Source of the DNA: Chloroflexi bacterium HGW-Chloroflexi-3
GTDB taxonomy: Bacteria > Chloroflexota > Anaerolineae > Anaerolineales > Anaerolineaceae
Assembly: GCA_002842045.1 (NCBI GenBank)
Contig: PHBX01000022.1
Span: 35,587 to 99,586 of the forward strand
Reading direction: 5' to 3'
DNA length: 64,000 bases
The translations under genes were made by a program, and so were the position numbers. Position 1 is the stretch's first letter. Each line of letters starts with the position of its first letter. The notes under the pieces are model-generated. The model searched no databases, was not told the DNA's origin, and saw only the letters and a list, made by a program, of their open reading frames with translations. Shown here piece after piece: positions 63,901-64,000 of this stretch.

Positions 63901-64000
63901 TGTGTTAGGAAAACTTCAAAAGTGAACTCAACGCAAATTCAAAAGTGAACTGCTTTCGGCAAATAAGAAATGGGCAGATGGGTTGAGTAAACGAGTTTAC
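63901..64000. mobile_element. Possible left end of an IS21-type insertion sequence
   Basis: Starting at TGTGTTAGG, the motif TTCAAAAGTGAACT occurs twice (63915-63928 and 63938-63951), 23 bases apart. IS21-family ends begin with TG and carry repeated transposase-binding motifs. The element would continue outside the window; no istA/istB is seen here. The preceding 63706-63900 shows no gene. Confidence 0.4.

Overview
The window looks like a chromosomal segment of an Anaerolineae-type bacterium (phylum Chloroflexota), perhaps from an environmental genome. This is an inference from gene content and style: a B12-binding radical SAM protein with a DUF4070-like tail, DUF5671-type membrane repeats, a large secreted M23/PPC protein ending in a YVYMPVINR-like tail, DUF6391, and a coproporphyrin-type heme operon. 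No rRNA is present, so the rank is unproven.

Layout. 1-5.3 kb: end of a membrane protein, a PlsC-like acyltransferase, a DegV protein, a B12/radical SAM enzyme, and a translationally coupled nucleotidyltransferase/unknown pair on the minus strand. 5.5-17 kb: one tight plus-strand heme operon of 11 genes (HTH regulator, radical SAM/SPASM, hemQ, hemH, hemY, hemA, hemC, hemD, hemB, hemE, hemL), running from glutamyl-tRNA to heme b by the coproporphyrin route. 17-19 kb: four decayed minus-strand genes. 19.1-20 kb: a possible leader peptide and terminator/antiterminator before a yedF-like gene, then tRNA-Arg with a clear promoter and terminator. 20-25 kb: copper-type HMA/TauE pair, UbiA prenyltransferase, lysC-thrC. 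25-33 kb: FAD protein, arsenate reductase, DUF4143 ATPase, diguanylate cyclase, NTF2-like and DUF5671 membrane proteins. 33-39 kb: secreted 1326-residue protein, holA, DUF6391 protein. 39-42 kb: three-gene ABC-2 exporter, a 63-bp perfect palindrome and a dead toxin-antitoxin pair.

43.5-58 kb: minus-strand branched-chain amino acid operon in the order pucR-type regulator, leader peptide and attenuator, small ORF, ilvD, ilvB, ilvN, ilvC, leuA, leuC, leuD, cimA, leuB, ilvE. The leader peptide carries 15 consecutive Leu/Val/Ile residues, ends just before a GC-rich terminator, and can form a competing antiterminator. This is the clearest regulatory discovery in the window. CimA with LeuCD/LeuB would give isoleucine from pyruvate without threonine, while IlvBN/IlvC/IlvD/IlvE serve all three amino acids.

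58-64 kb: two HAD phosphatases, a four-helix-bundle gene inside degenerate repeats, a RAYT (REP-associated transposase) gene killed by one stop codon and flanked by four ~86-bp BIME-like units, a PGN_0703-type nuclease, an SUMF1-domain lipoprotein, and what may be the end of an IS21-like element at the right edge.

All calls come from reading the sequence. No database search or folding program was run.
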